A stretch of DNA of 64,000 nt from Rhizophagus irregularis (taxonomy: Eukaryota; Glomeromycota; Glomeromycetes; Glomerales; Glomeraceae): positions 2,790,001 through 2,854,000 of the forward strand of contig NC_089432.1 in the NCBI RefSeq assembly GCF_026210795.1, given 5' to 3'. The notes below the pieces were generated by a model. The model saw only the letters and a list, made by a program, of their open reading frames with translations. It did no database searches and was not told where the DNA came from. Both the position numbers and the translations under genes were made by a program. Positions 9,674 through 25,141 of the stretch are shown one piece after another. Numbering within the stretch: the stretch's first letter is position 1; each line of letters begins with the position of its first letter.

Positions 9674-12151
9674 ATGGATGGTAATAAATTATTACGAAAA
9701 TTATCACAAAATTTACTTGAAGTTTTAGATGATGGCGAATATTACGATATTATGATTGAAGTTGGTGATGGTAAAACTCACGCAAAAATATTTCGTGCTC
9801 ATATGGCCATATTAAATTATCGTTCTCCTTATTTACGAGAAATTTTATTTGAAAATAAATGGAAGAATTATGATGGAACTTTAGTACGAATTGAATTACC
9901 AAATATTTTGCCGGAAATTTTTCAAGTAATTTTAAGGTATTAAAAAAAAATATATTATTTATGCATTTTATAATCATATAATTTTTTTTTTTAATCGTGA
10001 ATGATTTTTTTTATTTATTTAGATATATTTATGGAGGGAAGTTAACTTTGAAAAATTATGATAATTTATATATAATTAAATTATTGATTGCTGCTAATGA
10101 ATTAAGTATTAAGGAATTGGTTATTTATATACAATTATTTTTGATTAATAACAGAGCAAATTGGTTGGAACAAAATTTTTATTTGATATATCAGACAATT
10201 TTTGAAAGTTATTCTTTCTTAGAACTTCAAAATTATTGTAATAATTTAATGTCAAAAAATCCGAATAAGATATTCGAATCATTAGATTTCCCTTCAATTC
10301 CAGAAAAAATTTTTATTTCGATTATTCAAAATGATAATCTTCAAATGGATGTAGTTCAAATATGGAAAAATGTTCTTAAATGGGGTCTTGCACAAAATCC
10401 GGAGCTTTCTTCAGAACCTCTTAGTTATTCAAAAGATGATTTTAATAATTTAAGGAATACCTTAGAACAATGTATTCCTTTTATTAAATTTTATGATTTA
10501 ACTTCTAAAGAATTTTCGGATAATATATTACCTTATAGGAAAATTATACCAGAGGAATTATATTTGGATTTATTACAAAGCTTTTTAAATTTACACCCTG
10601 ATAGCAAATTAAATATATCAAAACCTCATATGGTTAAAGAAATTAATCCTTCTCAACATAATATAAATAAATCGATAGAAATATTTAATCCTGCACCTTT
10701 TAGCAGAACTAATAAACGTCGTGTTAGAAGATATAGACAGGTATTTTTAATGACTTTTATGATTTTATCAAGAAATATATTTTATTTTTTAAGTTTGATT
10801 TATGAATCGCTTATTAATATTTTTTTGAAATTATATTTAGAGGTTAAAGAAGGTAAATTTTTCAAATTCTCCAAAGAAATTAATTTACGTCCAATTAATA
10901 TTTTGAATTAATTTTGAATTTTTTTTTCTTTTTTTTTTTTAATCACATATAAAGATTTTTTCCCAGATTGACAGTGAAAATTGTAGTCGTGGTTTTGGTC
11001 GTGGTTTTGGTCGCGGTCGCGGTCGTGGCGGTCGTTTTGGTAGAGGTCGTGATGAAGGCGATGAAGGAGAGGTATTGATTTAATTTTATCACGAAATAGA
11101 TTTATATATATATATGTTATTTTGAAATTTATGATCAAACATTTTTTTTTTTAATCACGTATAAAGATTTGTTTTCGTGGTGGTTACGGTCGTGGTCGTG
11201 ATGAAGGAGAGGTATTGATTTAATTTTATCATGAAATAGATTTATATATATATATGTTATTTTGAAATTTATGATCAAATTTTTTTTTTTTTAATCACGT
11301 ATAAAGATTTTTTCCCAGATTAACAGTGAAAATTGTAGTCGTGGTCGTGGTCGTGGTCGTGGTCTTGGTCGTGGTCTTGGTCGTGGTCGTGGTCGTGGTG
11401 GTCGTGGTTACGGTCGTGGTCGTGATGAAGGAGAGGTATTGATTTAATTTTATCACGAAATAGATTTATATATATATGTTATTTTGAAATTTATGATCAA
11501 AATTTATTTTTATTGCTTTATTTTAAAAGACGCCTATAAATTATAGTTCATGGGATAGAGTAGTACTTGTAAGAGATACATGGAATACTGAAGAGCATTT
11601 AAAGTATACATGGGAGAAACCTACGAAGGATGCATGGGACTTCACATTGGATGGTTCTGCAGGTGAATGGGGTGAAACGCCAGTAGCGCCGCAGTCTGCA
11701 GGTGGATGGGGTGAACTCATTGAAGAACCAGAAGCAGGTGGATGGGGTGAAGAGCCAGAAGCGTTGCAGTCTGCAGGTGGATGGGGTGAAGAGCCAGAAG
11801 CGCCGCAGTCCGCAGGTGGATGGGGTGAAACGCCAGTAACGACAGCTACAGGTGGGTGGGATGAACTCATTGAAGAGCCAGAAGCGCCGCAGTCTGCAGG
11901 TACTGCAGGTAGTTTGGATGATACGCAAGTAGCGCCGCAATTTGTGGATGATGTGAAAACATCTATTTCTAGTGATTATGTTTCTGGACGGAGTACAGAA
12001 AAGGTAACTATAAAAATATTTATTAAGTATTTTATATTTAATTTAAAATTCATGAATATAATTTATCTTTTACGACAAGGATCCTCAGAGTAGCACGATT
12101 ATTGAGAATAGCAATACGAAAAAGAAAAAAAACAAAAAAAAGAAAGTATAG
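9674..12151 (+). CDS. BTB-BACK protein with RGG and WG repeats, seven exons
   Basis: Proposed exons: 9674-9936, 10023-10740, 10967-11071, 11167-11211, 11319-11435, 11530-12003, 12080-12151. Every junction is GT/AG, and after exon 2 all are phase 0 with exon lengths divisible by three, giving 597 aa. Residues 15-105 are a BTB/POZ domain (YYDIMIEVG, FRAHMAILNYRSPYLREIL, VILRYIYGGKL) and about 115-250 a BACK-like helical region. Residues 328-416 are Arg-Gly-rich (RGRGRGG, GRGRDEGE repeats). 417-574 carry six Trp motifs in repeats (GGWGEEPEA, GGWGELIEE) after four more Trp. The last exon ends in a Lys/Asn run. BTB domains dimerise or bind Cullin-3; RGG segments bind RNA; WG/GW repeats can act as Argonaute hooks. 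A role linking them is inference. Reading through intron 2 instead gives a 383-aa BTB-BACK form stopping at 10911 with a hydrophobic tail. Confidence 0.7.
10941..11529 (+). repeat. threefold tandem exon-intron duplication (RGG exons)
   Basis: Three successive blocks share the acceptor context AATCACGTATAAAGATTT, an RGG exon ending GATGAAGGAGAG, and a near-identical intron starting GTATTGATTTAATTTTATCA. The first and third exons both begin with (C)CCAG then ATTRACAGTGAAAATTG; the middle one uses the earlier AG and is only 45 nt. All exons are phase 0-0, so copies can be gained or lost without changing frame. Confidence 0.85.
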
Positions 12152-13126
12152 TCATATGCAGATTTGGTGAAATAATGACGTAATTAATGAAAGTTTTTCA
12201 GGTTTTTGTTTTTATTCTAAATTTCCAATTCTTATTTACCCAAAACAATCTTAAACTCAATGTAGTACTAGTTATATAAATAAGAATTTACTAATATTAA
12301 CGTTAATGACTCACACTCTTATATCACCATTTGACTATTTGACAGTACATCTACTTATTTAAGATATTAAAATGATCGATTTACGTCTGAAATTTCGACA
12401 AAATTATCAACCAGTGTAAGACCTAAGCCCGTGATAAGTCACGTTGCCTTAGGCTTAACAAAATAATACTTTATTAATAATATAAATAAATACAAATATA
12501 TGCTTGATAATTACTAAATTAAATCATATAAAATCTGAAAATTTCAACTTTCCTTTTATTTACTATGTATATAATCAAATAGTTTTAATCGCGAAATTAC
12601 TAGTTTTATTTAAGTTAGATTTTTTAAACTTTTAAATCTTATCATATTTGAAATAATTTCAATGAATTTTATTATAACAAAAATATAAAATAAATAAGTA
12701 CATAATTTCGAAATATGGTCACTAAAATTTAAAATTCTATTTAACGTAATTTTCACTAAAAAAATTAAAATAAAAACAAAAAAAAAATACTATATTTCTA
12801 AATACACTCAAAAAAGTTAATGCTAATGTATAATTACTATAATGTCATTAATATTGCTGGTCAATTACTTAATATTATGATTTTTATACAATACTTTTAA
12901 ATTCTACATCGGAACCTAAAAAAAATCAACCAACAAATAAATTAATACATTAGTTTAGATATGGAAGATATGAATAAAAAAGTAATATTAGTAATTCATA
13001 TATAAACTAAAAAAAGTTACATTTTAATTAATGATCAATTGCTAATTCGAAAAGATTCTAAAGATTCTATTTAATAAATAAAAATTTCATTAGTATCCTT
13101 AACAATTTTTTAAAAAAATTAAATTA
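12152..13126. other. intergenic AT-rich region
   Basis: About 1 kb between the convergent BTB gene and a kinase pseudogene. No coding frame, inverted repeat or RNA gene was recognised. Confidence 0.45.
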
Positions 13127-14469
13127 TTAATTAACAACTGAAAAGTCTTTGCTTACTATATTATCATTCTGTTCGTAATAATCATCAGAATTGTTTGGTT
13201 CAGGAAGATTATTAAAATTGAGAAATCTTCTTGTGTAAATAGCTTCTGAATGCGTCATATATGATATTCCTAAACAAGTTGAAGATTTACTGCTATTTGA
13301 TGAATTTTTGTTAATATTATCTGCTTCTTTAATTTGTGTTTGTAATTCTATTGTTTACTTATTTCTGAATTTACAATTCCATGTGTATAAAATATTTTCA
13401 ATTTCTTCTGCTTTTGGCCGTTTTAATGGATCTGAATCTAAGCACCTTTTAATCAAATATATAATTAATTGAGGTACTTTAATATTAAATCTTGGTCTGA
13501 GTCCTTGACAAATTCCTATAGCTAAATTTTTATTATGGCTTATATTATGGTATGATGGTAATCCAGAAATTACTTCATACATAATTATACCAAAACTGTA
13601 AATATCAGCAGCCTTGGTATAATTTTTTCCTCTTAAAATTTCAGGAGCTATATAAAGTAAAATACCATATACCTTATTTTTTATGCATCATAATTTGCAG
13701 GTTTGCATAATCCCATGTCAGTTATAACTGCATTATGTTTAAGCTTTAATATGTTACCAATATGCAAATCTCGATGAATGAATTCCTTTTCATGAATATA
13801 TTTAAGTCCAAGTATAGTTTCTTATAAATAATCAATCTTTTTATTCCAATCTAATGTACTATAATATTTATCTAAATAATTTCGTAGACTTCCATCTTCT
13901 GCATAGTCTAAAATCATCATATAATTTCTGTTTCTGGATCCTGAGTTATTCCATAAAATTCAATAATATAATTATTGTTTAATTTTCCTTTATTATGCAA
14001 CATAATCTATAGGCAAGTAAAGTTATAATATATTAGTAAAATTAATAATTTTAGTATTTAATTACTTTAATAAATTTAATTAATAAAGTTAATATACCTC
14101 ATTCATGAATTCCAATGTGACATTTTTTGAATTATCTAAACTTTTTAGTGCCACAAACTTGTTTTTATTATTTCTTTTCCAATTTTTATTATTGAAATCC
14201 AATTTATCTATATAACCATCAACCCAATTTGCTCTATACACTTTGCCAAACCCTCCTTTTGTAATGTATTTAATATCTTATAACCTATCATAAGGTATCC
14301 ATTCTAATACTGTTTTAAATACTTTATATCTAACATGAGCCAATAGCTGAGTATCTTGAATAAATTTATCAATATTATTATTACCACTAGTCCAGTTTAC
14401 AAAATTTTGTTGAATATGAATTGCATTACATGTATAATTACATTTTTTACATTTATCTTTCAAAACCAT
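13127..14469 (-). pseudogene. TKL-like zinc-ribbon kinase pseudogene
   Basis: Minus strand. Zinc ribbon (KCKKCNYTCNA), WTSGNNNIDKFIQDTQ, EWIPYDRL, then an in-frame TAA just before DIKYITKGGFGKVYRANW. FVALKSL follows and the exon ends at FMNEV. Further on: a stop in the alpha-E region (about 13820), an intact FIHRDLHIGNIL, and ITDMGLCKP followed by a stop and frameshift (about 13685). Then YIAPEILRGKNYTKAADIYS, KRCLDSDPLKRP, a TAA (about 13357) and a C-terminal tail with SEAIYTRRFLNFNNLPEP, ending at 13127. At least three stops and one frameshift make it non-functional. The motif order equals that of the intact kinase at 42304. Confidence 0.85.
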
Positions 14470-15445
14470 TATATAATTATTTGTTTCTGGGTTTTGAGTT
14501 ATTCCATAAGATTCATTTATCTACAAATATAATACGTTAGCAAAAATACAAATTTCAAAATTTTCATTTAATATATTAGATATAGTAGTACCTCATCCAT
14601 AAATTTTGATTTAATATTTTTTGGTTATTTAATATTTTTAGAATCACAACAGTATTTCTATTTCTTCCCCAATTTTGTTTTTTATAATTCCATTCATAAA
14701 TATATCCATCAATCCAATTTGCTCTAAATCTGCTTTTTATAGTGTTATTAAATCTCATTCCAATGTTGTTTCTGCGTTTTCATGAGCTGATAACTGAGTA
14801 TCTTGAATAAATTTATCAATATTATTTTATTACCACTAGTCCAGTTTACAAAATTTTGGTTGAAAATAAATTGCATTACATGTACAATTACATTTTTTAC
14901 ATCTATCATTCAGAACCATCATATAATTATTTGTTTCTGGATTTTGAGTTATTCCATAAGATTCATTGATCTACAAATATAGTTTACATTAGCAAAAGTG
15001 CAAATTTTAAAATTCATTTAATAAATTAGATATACTTCATCCATAAATTTTAATTTAATATCTTTTAAACTTTTAAGAGTTACAAGTACGTTATGACGCC
15101 GTCTATTCCAATTTTGATTTTAATCATTCCATTCATAAATATATATCCATCAATCCAATTTGCTCTATATGTTTCGCCAAATCTACTTTTTATAGTGTTA
15201 TTAAATCTATTAAAACGTATCCATTCTAATGCTGATTTTGCAATATTATGAGCTGACAACTGAGTTTCTTGAATAAATTTATCAATATCATCATTACCAC
15301 TAGTCCAATTTCCATGTTGGAAAAGTACTGCATTACACGTGTAATTACATTCTTCACATATTTTATTTAATTCATTAACATTCGATGACTTAATTAGCTT
15401 CTTGATACTTTTAATAAAAGAATCTATTACCACAAATGAATTCAA
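14470..15445 (-). pseudogene. two extra kinase first-exon cassettes, decayed
   Basis: Reading leftward from 15445: a zinc ribbon (KICEECNYTCNAVLF), WTSGNDDIDKFIQETQ, EWIRFNRFNNTIKSRFG and YRANWIDGYI, frameshifted, with an exon end (KFMDEV) near 15040. Then a hinge exon (SYGITQNPETNNYMMVL) is fused directly to another zinc ribbon (DRCKKCNCTCNA, 14930-14870), with stops, a partial kinase start (14758-14576) and an exon end. A second hinge exon at about 14520-14470 is fused to the zinc ribbon of the pseudogene at 14469. The unit repeats about every 470 bp. Confidence 0.75.
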
Positions 15446-17817
15446 ATTGATAAAATTACTAAATAATATAAAAGGCGACTGAAAAAAAATTGTTTAAATT
15501 CATAAGATCATATAAATTTAGCCGCTGATCAGTTGATCATCCTGGTGTAATTCCGTAGTATACCTAGTAAATTTATTAATTATGAGGCGCAGTATTATAT
15601 TTAGAATTAGCGTAGTAGTTTAAAATTGTATGACGTTATAAATGTAACGTCCGAGATAACGTTAAACTAAATAACATGTGATTTGAGTAAATCTATAATT
15701 AGATTTGGGAAGGGAACTATAATCAGAGTACTTACATATTAAGAAGGAAATTTGAAGGTCAAAAGAAGGAAAAATTCAAAATTTCAAAAACATGAAAAAC
15801 GATAAAGTTCCAAAGTGTGCAGTTTGATTGAGTATGAAATTTGGAGAATTTAAAATTTTATAGTTTTGAGTTGAAAAAGGGTAAAATGTTTCTTGGAGAA
15901 AGTAACTTAAGATATTATAAAAAGGGGTAAATTTTGATTTTTGGATACGAATTTGGGGATTTTATTATTAGTCATATTTAGTTATATTAAAGCAAGCATA
16001 GCAAAATGTATAAAATATAAAAATAAACTGTATTTCTCATCTAATAATTACATCCTACTAGAAGTATGAGTCCTTTTTTATTGAATGGTCAAAGATAGAG
16101 AAAATTACTGTAAATTTTATATTTGCACCATATTATTTAACAAAAAACAATTTCGCTAATAAATATTAAGTAATATTAAGCAAAATGTGTCATATAATCG
16201 TTTGAAGTTTATAATTATCAGCATTAATTGGAATAAAAAAATTAGGTTGGCAATAGTCCATAATAAATTTAGAATTATATCTACTATTTATTTTGAAAGA
16301 ATAAGAAGCTATTATTGTTCCAGTAAATTTCTCTAAGGGTTTATCAGGGATTAATTCACAAAGAGATTACGTGGCGATAAAGCAGGATACGGAACATGTC
16401 TCAGTGTCACATAAAATTCATGTTATATCAACGTAAGTCATATATATATTAGTTAGAGGAAAAATAAAACTTATTTACAACATATTGTTTACTACTAAGC
16501 ATCAAATGACAATACTTTTTATACAGACTAACCGTACATTTCCCTAATAAAATAATAAAATTTAAAATTTATCTCATTAAATCTTGTTACTAGAATAATA
16601 ATAATAATTTGTTTAAATTATATCATTTTATATTCCTTGTGATAATATTTCAATTTAATTATCTATATTCTTATTGAATGTACACTAAATACATTAGCTT
16701 TCCGTCGGGTTCTGTTTTTTTTTATTTCATTTATTTATTTTACTAATTAGAATGAATGTATTTAATTATTTTTATTTTTGATTTAATTTTCATTTAATTT
16801 GATGGATGGACTTTAAAGTTTTATTTTACTTTATTCATCATTAATTTTGTATTTTTGTGTGTACTATATAATTATAATGTAATCAATGTAATAATAAAAA
16901 AATTCATTTCTATTTTAGAAAAATTAATAAATTATATATAAATTATATAAATTCAAAAAAAAAATTTTTTAAAATGAGTTTTTAGCAGGATATGTGTATT
17001 ATTTGTTCTTAATTTATTATTTAGTATTTAAGTACTAGAACTATCAAGAGGAATTTATAAACAACTTTTTGATTAATAATATTATTGCTAAATGAGATTG
17101 TAATAAAACTTAATATTTTCATTTTGGTTGATATTAGTTTACAAGATAATCACCTACCTAATTAATAGAATTTTTTTTTAAACAAAAAAAAAAGATATTA
17201 AATCACATTTCTGTTTTAATAAATAATTAATACAATTTGATTACTTCTAATAGCATTAATATGAAGAGGTTATTCTTTAAGAAAAAATTTTCCTGTAAAG
17301 TCTTAAAATAATTTCAGCTTTAAATACAGGAACCCATTTGGATACAGAATTATTCTTTGGAATAAAAGATATCAATTTAATTTCCATGATTTGTATCATA
17401 TTTCCTTAAAACTCACAATGGTTTTCCTTATAGTGTAATCTGTGATATCTCATATATCTCATTTGGTAACAAAGAAATAAAAATAAGTTTTGTGAACATA
17501 ATTATTGTATTTTTTTTTCATTAAGAAATAATTTTGAATTAAAACAGTTTATATTTTTAATGAATATATAAATTTTTTTCAAAAGAAAATAATTGGTCAA
17601 ACCAATTTTTTTTTGTTAATTAATTTCTATAGTAATTATCACAATTAACAAATTTTTATTTTATATGATAATACACAAATTATAATTAAAATTTCCGTAT
17701 TACTGCTAATATTATTAATATTATAATATTATTCAGTTTATTATTCTTGAATCATAAACACTAAAGTAGATATCCATCATATGAATAGTATACAGTATAA
17801 TCATATATCATATTTCA
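15446..17817. other. intergenic AT-rich region
   Basis: About 2.4 kb with no frame, repeat pair or RNA gene that I can support. AT content rises towards 17 kb, with many homopolymer runs. Confidence 0.45.
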
Positions 17818-19293
17818 TTAAGTTAATCCAAAATTTTTTTCCAATTTAATTTCAAATTTCTTAATAATACCTAATTTAATATATTTATCAATAGCTATTT
17901 TTATATCCTCTATATTTATATTTGATTCAATAATGCAATGATTAGAAGCAAAAATAATCAGTGAAAATGATCTATATGATACATTATGATTTTGCCAGTT
18001 TTTAGAAAATTCCTCCAAGTCATGAAGAAGATAATTTATTTGCATTCTAAAATAACAATCTAAAATTAAAGTATGAAAATATTTTTGTGAATAATTTGCT
18101 AAAATCTTGAATAAGGTTTTACCACTTTGCCAATCCTTATAACAAAGTTCAATAATTTCTAAATATTGACAATTATTTAAAGTTAGTTTCAATGATTTTT
18201 TCTCCCTAATATTAGAGTATAAAATTCTAAGATTTGGACAAAGTTTAGCTAGAGTTAAATTCATTAATAAACTATAGTAGTACATATTAAGTATGTATAA
18301 TTCTGTTAAATTTTTTCCATTAATTTCCAAAAATTTACATACACTGTGTAGCAGCATATCAATGCCAGTGTCAGTTGAAAATATGTAGTAATTGATTCTT
18401 AAAATCTTCAATTGTGAAAAATAAACATACTGTAATTGACCAAAACCAGAATAATCAAAATATAAATCTATATGGAGTTCTTGTAAATTTTTGAACATAG
18501 CTATAAATGATAAGGTTATATCACACCTATATAATGCTAACTTTGTTAATGTTAAAGAATGCTTAATTAACGAAGTGGTTATTTTATCATCATAATTATT
18601 ATAACGCTTAAGATTTACAATTTTTAGATTATTTTGTACAGAAATTAAATCTGTTAACCAATTTGAAATTTGAGATTCAAAAACTATAGTTAATGATTGC
18701 ATATTATGACATAGTTGAGTCATTTGATAAAAAAATTCAGAACAAATATTCGAACCACATTTTAATTCTGTGAGATTTTCTAAATGAATTTTTGCTTCAG
18801 GTAAATAAATAAATTTAATATTTCCTGAATTTGAATGCTTGAAATCCAAAACTTTTAATGATGAAATTTGATTCATAAACATTTTTAATATTTCTTGTGA
18901 TAAGATTTCTAAAACAGTTGATTGCTGATTTTTAAGTAAATACTGAATCATTTCATTAATTTTACAAATTGAAATACTTTTGCAAAATGATGCATAATTA
19001 AACAATGGAGGCTTCCGAACCATAATGGTAATATTAACACCATTCTTAATTAAAAGCTTTTTTGATTCTTTAGGAAGACAACCAATTAAAGTAGTAATAA
19101 TTGATGTTGATATATCACGAGGTTTATCATAAAAGTAAAACTTACAAAACTTCCAAAAATTCCTCCATAAAATTCTAACTGCAATTTCACAACAAAGTTG
19201 ATTAACTAATAGACAAGAATATAAAGTATTTTTATCATCATTTAAATATTCTAATATATCATTAAGACAATCATAAGGAAGTTGACAAGTCAT
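17818..19293 (-). CDS. F-box/LRR-like protein, single exon
   Basis: 491 codons from the Met at 19293 (MTCQLPYDCLNDILEYLNDD). The frame is open for 38 more codons upstream to 19407. That extension has no family resemblance, and the MTC start matches the paralogue at 164-1714, so the inner Met is preferred. The F-box-like segment is at residues 5-50 (LYSCLLVNQLCCEIAVRILW). The remainder has irregular LRR-like spacing (LTKLALYRCDIT, LQELHIDLYF, LTELYILNMY). Expected role: a Skp1-binding substrate adaptor of an SCF ubiquitin ligase. The target is unknown. No lesion is seen. Confidence 0.8.
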   Translation of the reverse strand: MTCQLPYDCLNDILEYLNDDKNTLYSCLLVNQLCCEIAVRILWRNFWKFCKFYFYDKPRDISTSIITTLIGCLPKESKKLLIKNGVNITIMVRKPPLFNYASFCKSISICKINEMIQYLLKNQQSTVLEILSQEILKMFMNQISSLKVLDFKHSNSGNIKFIYLPEAKIHLENLTELKCGSNICSEFFYQMTQLCHNMQSLTIVFESQISNWLTDLISVQNNLKIVNLKRYNNYDDKITTSLIKHSLTLTKLALYRCDITLSFIAMFKNLQELHIDLYFDYSGFGQLQYVYFSQLKILRINYYIFSTDTGIDMLLHSVCKFLEINGKNLTELYILNMYYYSLLMNLTLAKLCPNLRILYSNIREKKSLKLTLNNCQYLEIIELCYKDWQSGKTLFKILANYSQKYFHTLILDCYFRMQINYLLHDLEEFSKNWQNHNVSYRSFSLIIFASNHCIIESNINIEDIKIAIDKYIKLGIIKKFEIKLEKNFGLT

Positions 19294-22641
<3,348 letters not shown>

Positions 22642-22974
22642 ATTCGATAAACCGGATTACGTGATAATTAACCAATAACATTTAAGTTACGTGTGCGGTA
22701 AATCTTAATTTTGGCCAGAATTATAAAAATCTTAATTCCGGCCGAAGTTATACATTACTTATATAAAATATTTTATATTCAATTTCATATGACCTCTATA
22801 ACTTAAAACTAAGATGAAAAATTAAAATATAGCGTATATTAATTTTATTAGCATGAATTTTTTTAAAAAAATTCGGTATAATAGATTTTCAATATATCGA
22901 AATATTTTCGCTATACCGGATATCCCGATAAACCGGATATTTTTAGTGGAACCGATAGATCCGGTTTATCGAAT
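22642..22974. mobile_element. 333-bp inverted-repeat element (ATTCGATAAACCGGAT ends)
   Basis: A perfect 16-bp inverted terminal repeat, ATTCGATAAACCGGAT at 22642-22657 and its inverse at 22959-22974. The interior contains GGCCAGAATTAT-type motifs also seen near 32.8 kb and 45.9 kb. No target duplication could be read with confidence. The AT-rich sequence from here to 23834 and between the next elements shows no gene. Confidence 0.65.
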
Positions 22975-23834
22975 TTCACTATGTATTTACAATCAGCAGG
23001 AATATTTTAAAATTCACATTAAATAAACTAAAACACAAAGACCTTTTTCAATAACCTGCCTCAGTTTTTAATTAATTTGATTTAAATTTTTTTATCAAAT
23101 AAATTTAACATGCGTTGTTGAATTATTTTCTACAACAATAGGTTTTTTGGTAAGTTTGAAGTATTTTTGTTTCGAAGCTTATTTAACATTTTTAATTTTT
23201 TTTCTTTTTTTTGCAGATATTGGTAGATCGAGCCTCCTGAAATTGTTGAAAATTAAAAAAACCCATTTATTGCTCTCTTTTTTTGCTTCTTTTTAAAGAA
23301 TTTGTAGTAACCATCATATATTTAAATGAAAAAAAAAAATTGTAGAAATTGTAATCATGAAAACATTTTTCATTTTTTTTTAAGTTTTAAATTATAGTTC
23401 ATCCGTTTTTTTGTTATAACTATACTTACAGTATATTAGAGCATTAAAGTATGTATTTAAATTTAATCAAAATTATTGTCTATTGTCTTGATAATATATC
23501 AGGCTTAGATTTTATTTTAATTTTTATTTTTGTATCAAAATGAAACTTAAACTATAGTACGAACTGTAAAAGTGACGTTTAGTGATATAAAACAAAATAT
23601 ATAGTAAAAATAAGGCCTCTCAAGAACAACCTCCATCGGTTAAAAGAACAACTTAAACTAATTGATAAGGGGCAAGTTTAAAAGAAATAAAAAAAAAATC
23701 AATTCAAATAAAGATAAGAGAAAAATTAATTTAATATATCCGATTCTTTAAAATTGCTGTTTGATCCATGCGTTTTTCCAGGACCAGGTAGTATAAATTA
23801 ATAATTCTTTTATGCAGAGCCGAATTCAACGTTA

Positions 23835-24044
23835 CAACTGATTTCATAATGTGCGGGACACTTAGCAAATTTTAAAGAACTCGGAAGTATTCGGTAAAGC
23901 TTGATATAAAATAAAAATTATACGCTAATTTTGGAGTACTATTCCGAGAATGGTGGTATAATTTTATCTTATTTTGAACTTTTACCGAATATTTCTGAGT
24001 TCTTTAAATTTTGCCAAGTGTCCCGTACATTATGAAATCAGCTG
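23835..24044. mobile_element. 210-bp MITE, CAACTGATTTCATAAT ends
   Basis: Left end CAACTGATTTCATAATGTG and right end the inverse of CAGCTGATTTCATAATGTA, with matching inner arms (GGGACACTTAGCA / GGGACACTTGGCA). TA precedes the left end and follows the right end, compatible with a Tc1/mariner-type TA target. It is one of two neighbouring copies of the same family. Confidence 0.7.
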
Positions 24045-24225
24045 TAAATATTTTCGTTATTATCTTAAAACGCCGCAGTACCCGAGTTTATTAGCCGGCA
24101 CTATGTAATGCTGGTCAAATGGAAGCGATCTACATGATTTCTCTCATTCTAAGCAAATAACCTGATAACCAGGACCTTGACCTTTCTATATATAGCTCAG
24201 GGTCTTAGTAGTTGCTTGCTAATAA

Positions 24226-24474
24226 CAGCTGATTTTATAATATGCGGGACAATCGGGACATCCATCATTTTTACTCCATGCCGAGAGAAACTCGGTAAGA
24301 TTCGGTATAACTCAGAATAAAATAAAAACTACACCACGGTGCTCGGACCAGTGCTCCGAAGTCCGAATCAAACAATATGGTTTTACCTTATTCTGAACTT
24401 TACCGAGTTTTACCGAATGTACCGAGATGTCTCTCGGTAACTATTAGGTGCCCCGTATATTATGAAATCAGCTG
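24226..24474. mobile_element. 249-bp MITE, second CAGCTGATTT family copy
   Basis: Ends CAGCTGATTTTATAATATG and the inverse of CAGCTGATTTCATAATATA, with inner GCGGGACA / GGGGCACC arms. Its interior differs from the 23835 copy, and no TA duplication is readable on the right side. 24475-25141 contains only AT-rich spacer with a short (TA)n run near 24850. Confidence 0.65.
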
Positions 24475-25141
24475 AAATGAAAAAAACTTAGCCTTGAGCC
24501 CTCTGAATAACGACGCATTTTAGATTTTTCGTGATCCGTGAGTTAATTGCAAAGTATCTGGAATCTGGCGTGGCATCAAAATAAAAGTAAAAATTTTATT
24601 TTAAAATAAAACTATTTAAGATTTTGGAATAAAATATTATGTATTGAAATATATTGGTGTTGAATGGGTAGAACGAAAATCAGGTATATATCAAATTACT
24701 AATGGTTGATATAAATTTGCACCGAAATCATATATCCGCGTCAGATATAGAAAATGTACCACATGTTATATATAAAAGAAAAGGATTATTTCATTTTTGT
24801 TTTCATATCTTATATATCTTGTAATACTTGTAATGAAAAGAAAGACCTTATATATATATATATATATTGTTTAATTGCACAGTAAATATTAGTGAGTTAT
24901 AATAACAAATAACGCAATATCGTACAGTATGAAGCTTATTAAATCCAATTGTGAATTTATCCGAAAAAAATGATATTTTTATTATTTGAAAATACGTATA
25001 TAAAAAGAGAAAAAAAAAGCTTGTCTATAAGTAAATGTACTATGATAATTGAAAAAAGTCTATAGAAATTGAATAATAATTGTGATGAATTATGCAAAAT
25101 TAATAAGTTAATTCTTTTTAAAAAAAAATTGTTTCCTTTTT

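Noticed and set aside
11541-11940. Minus-strand Pro/Ser/His-rich and Arg/Cys-rich frames opposite the WG exon
   Set aside because: They are antisense shadows of the GGWGEEPEA coding repeats. The plus strand has matching splice sites and phase.
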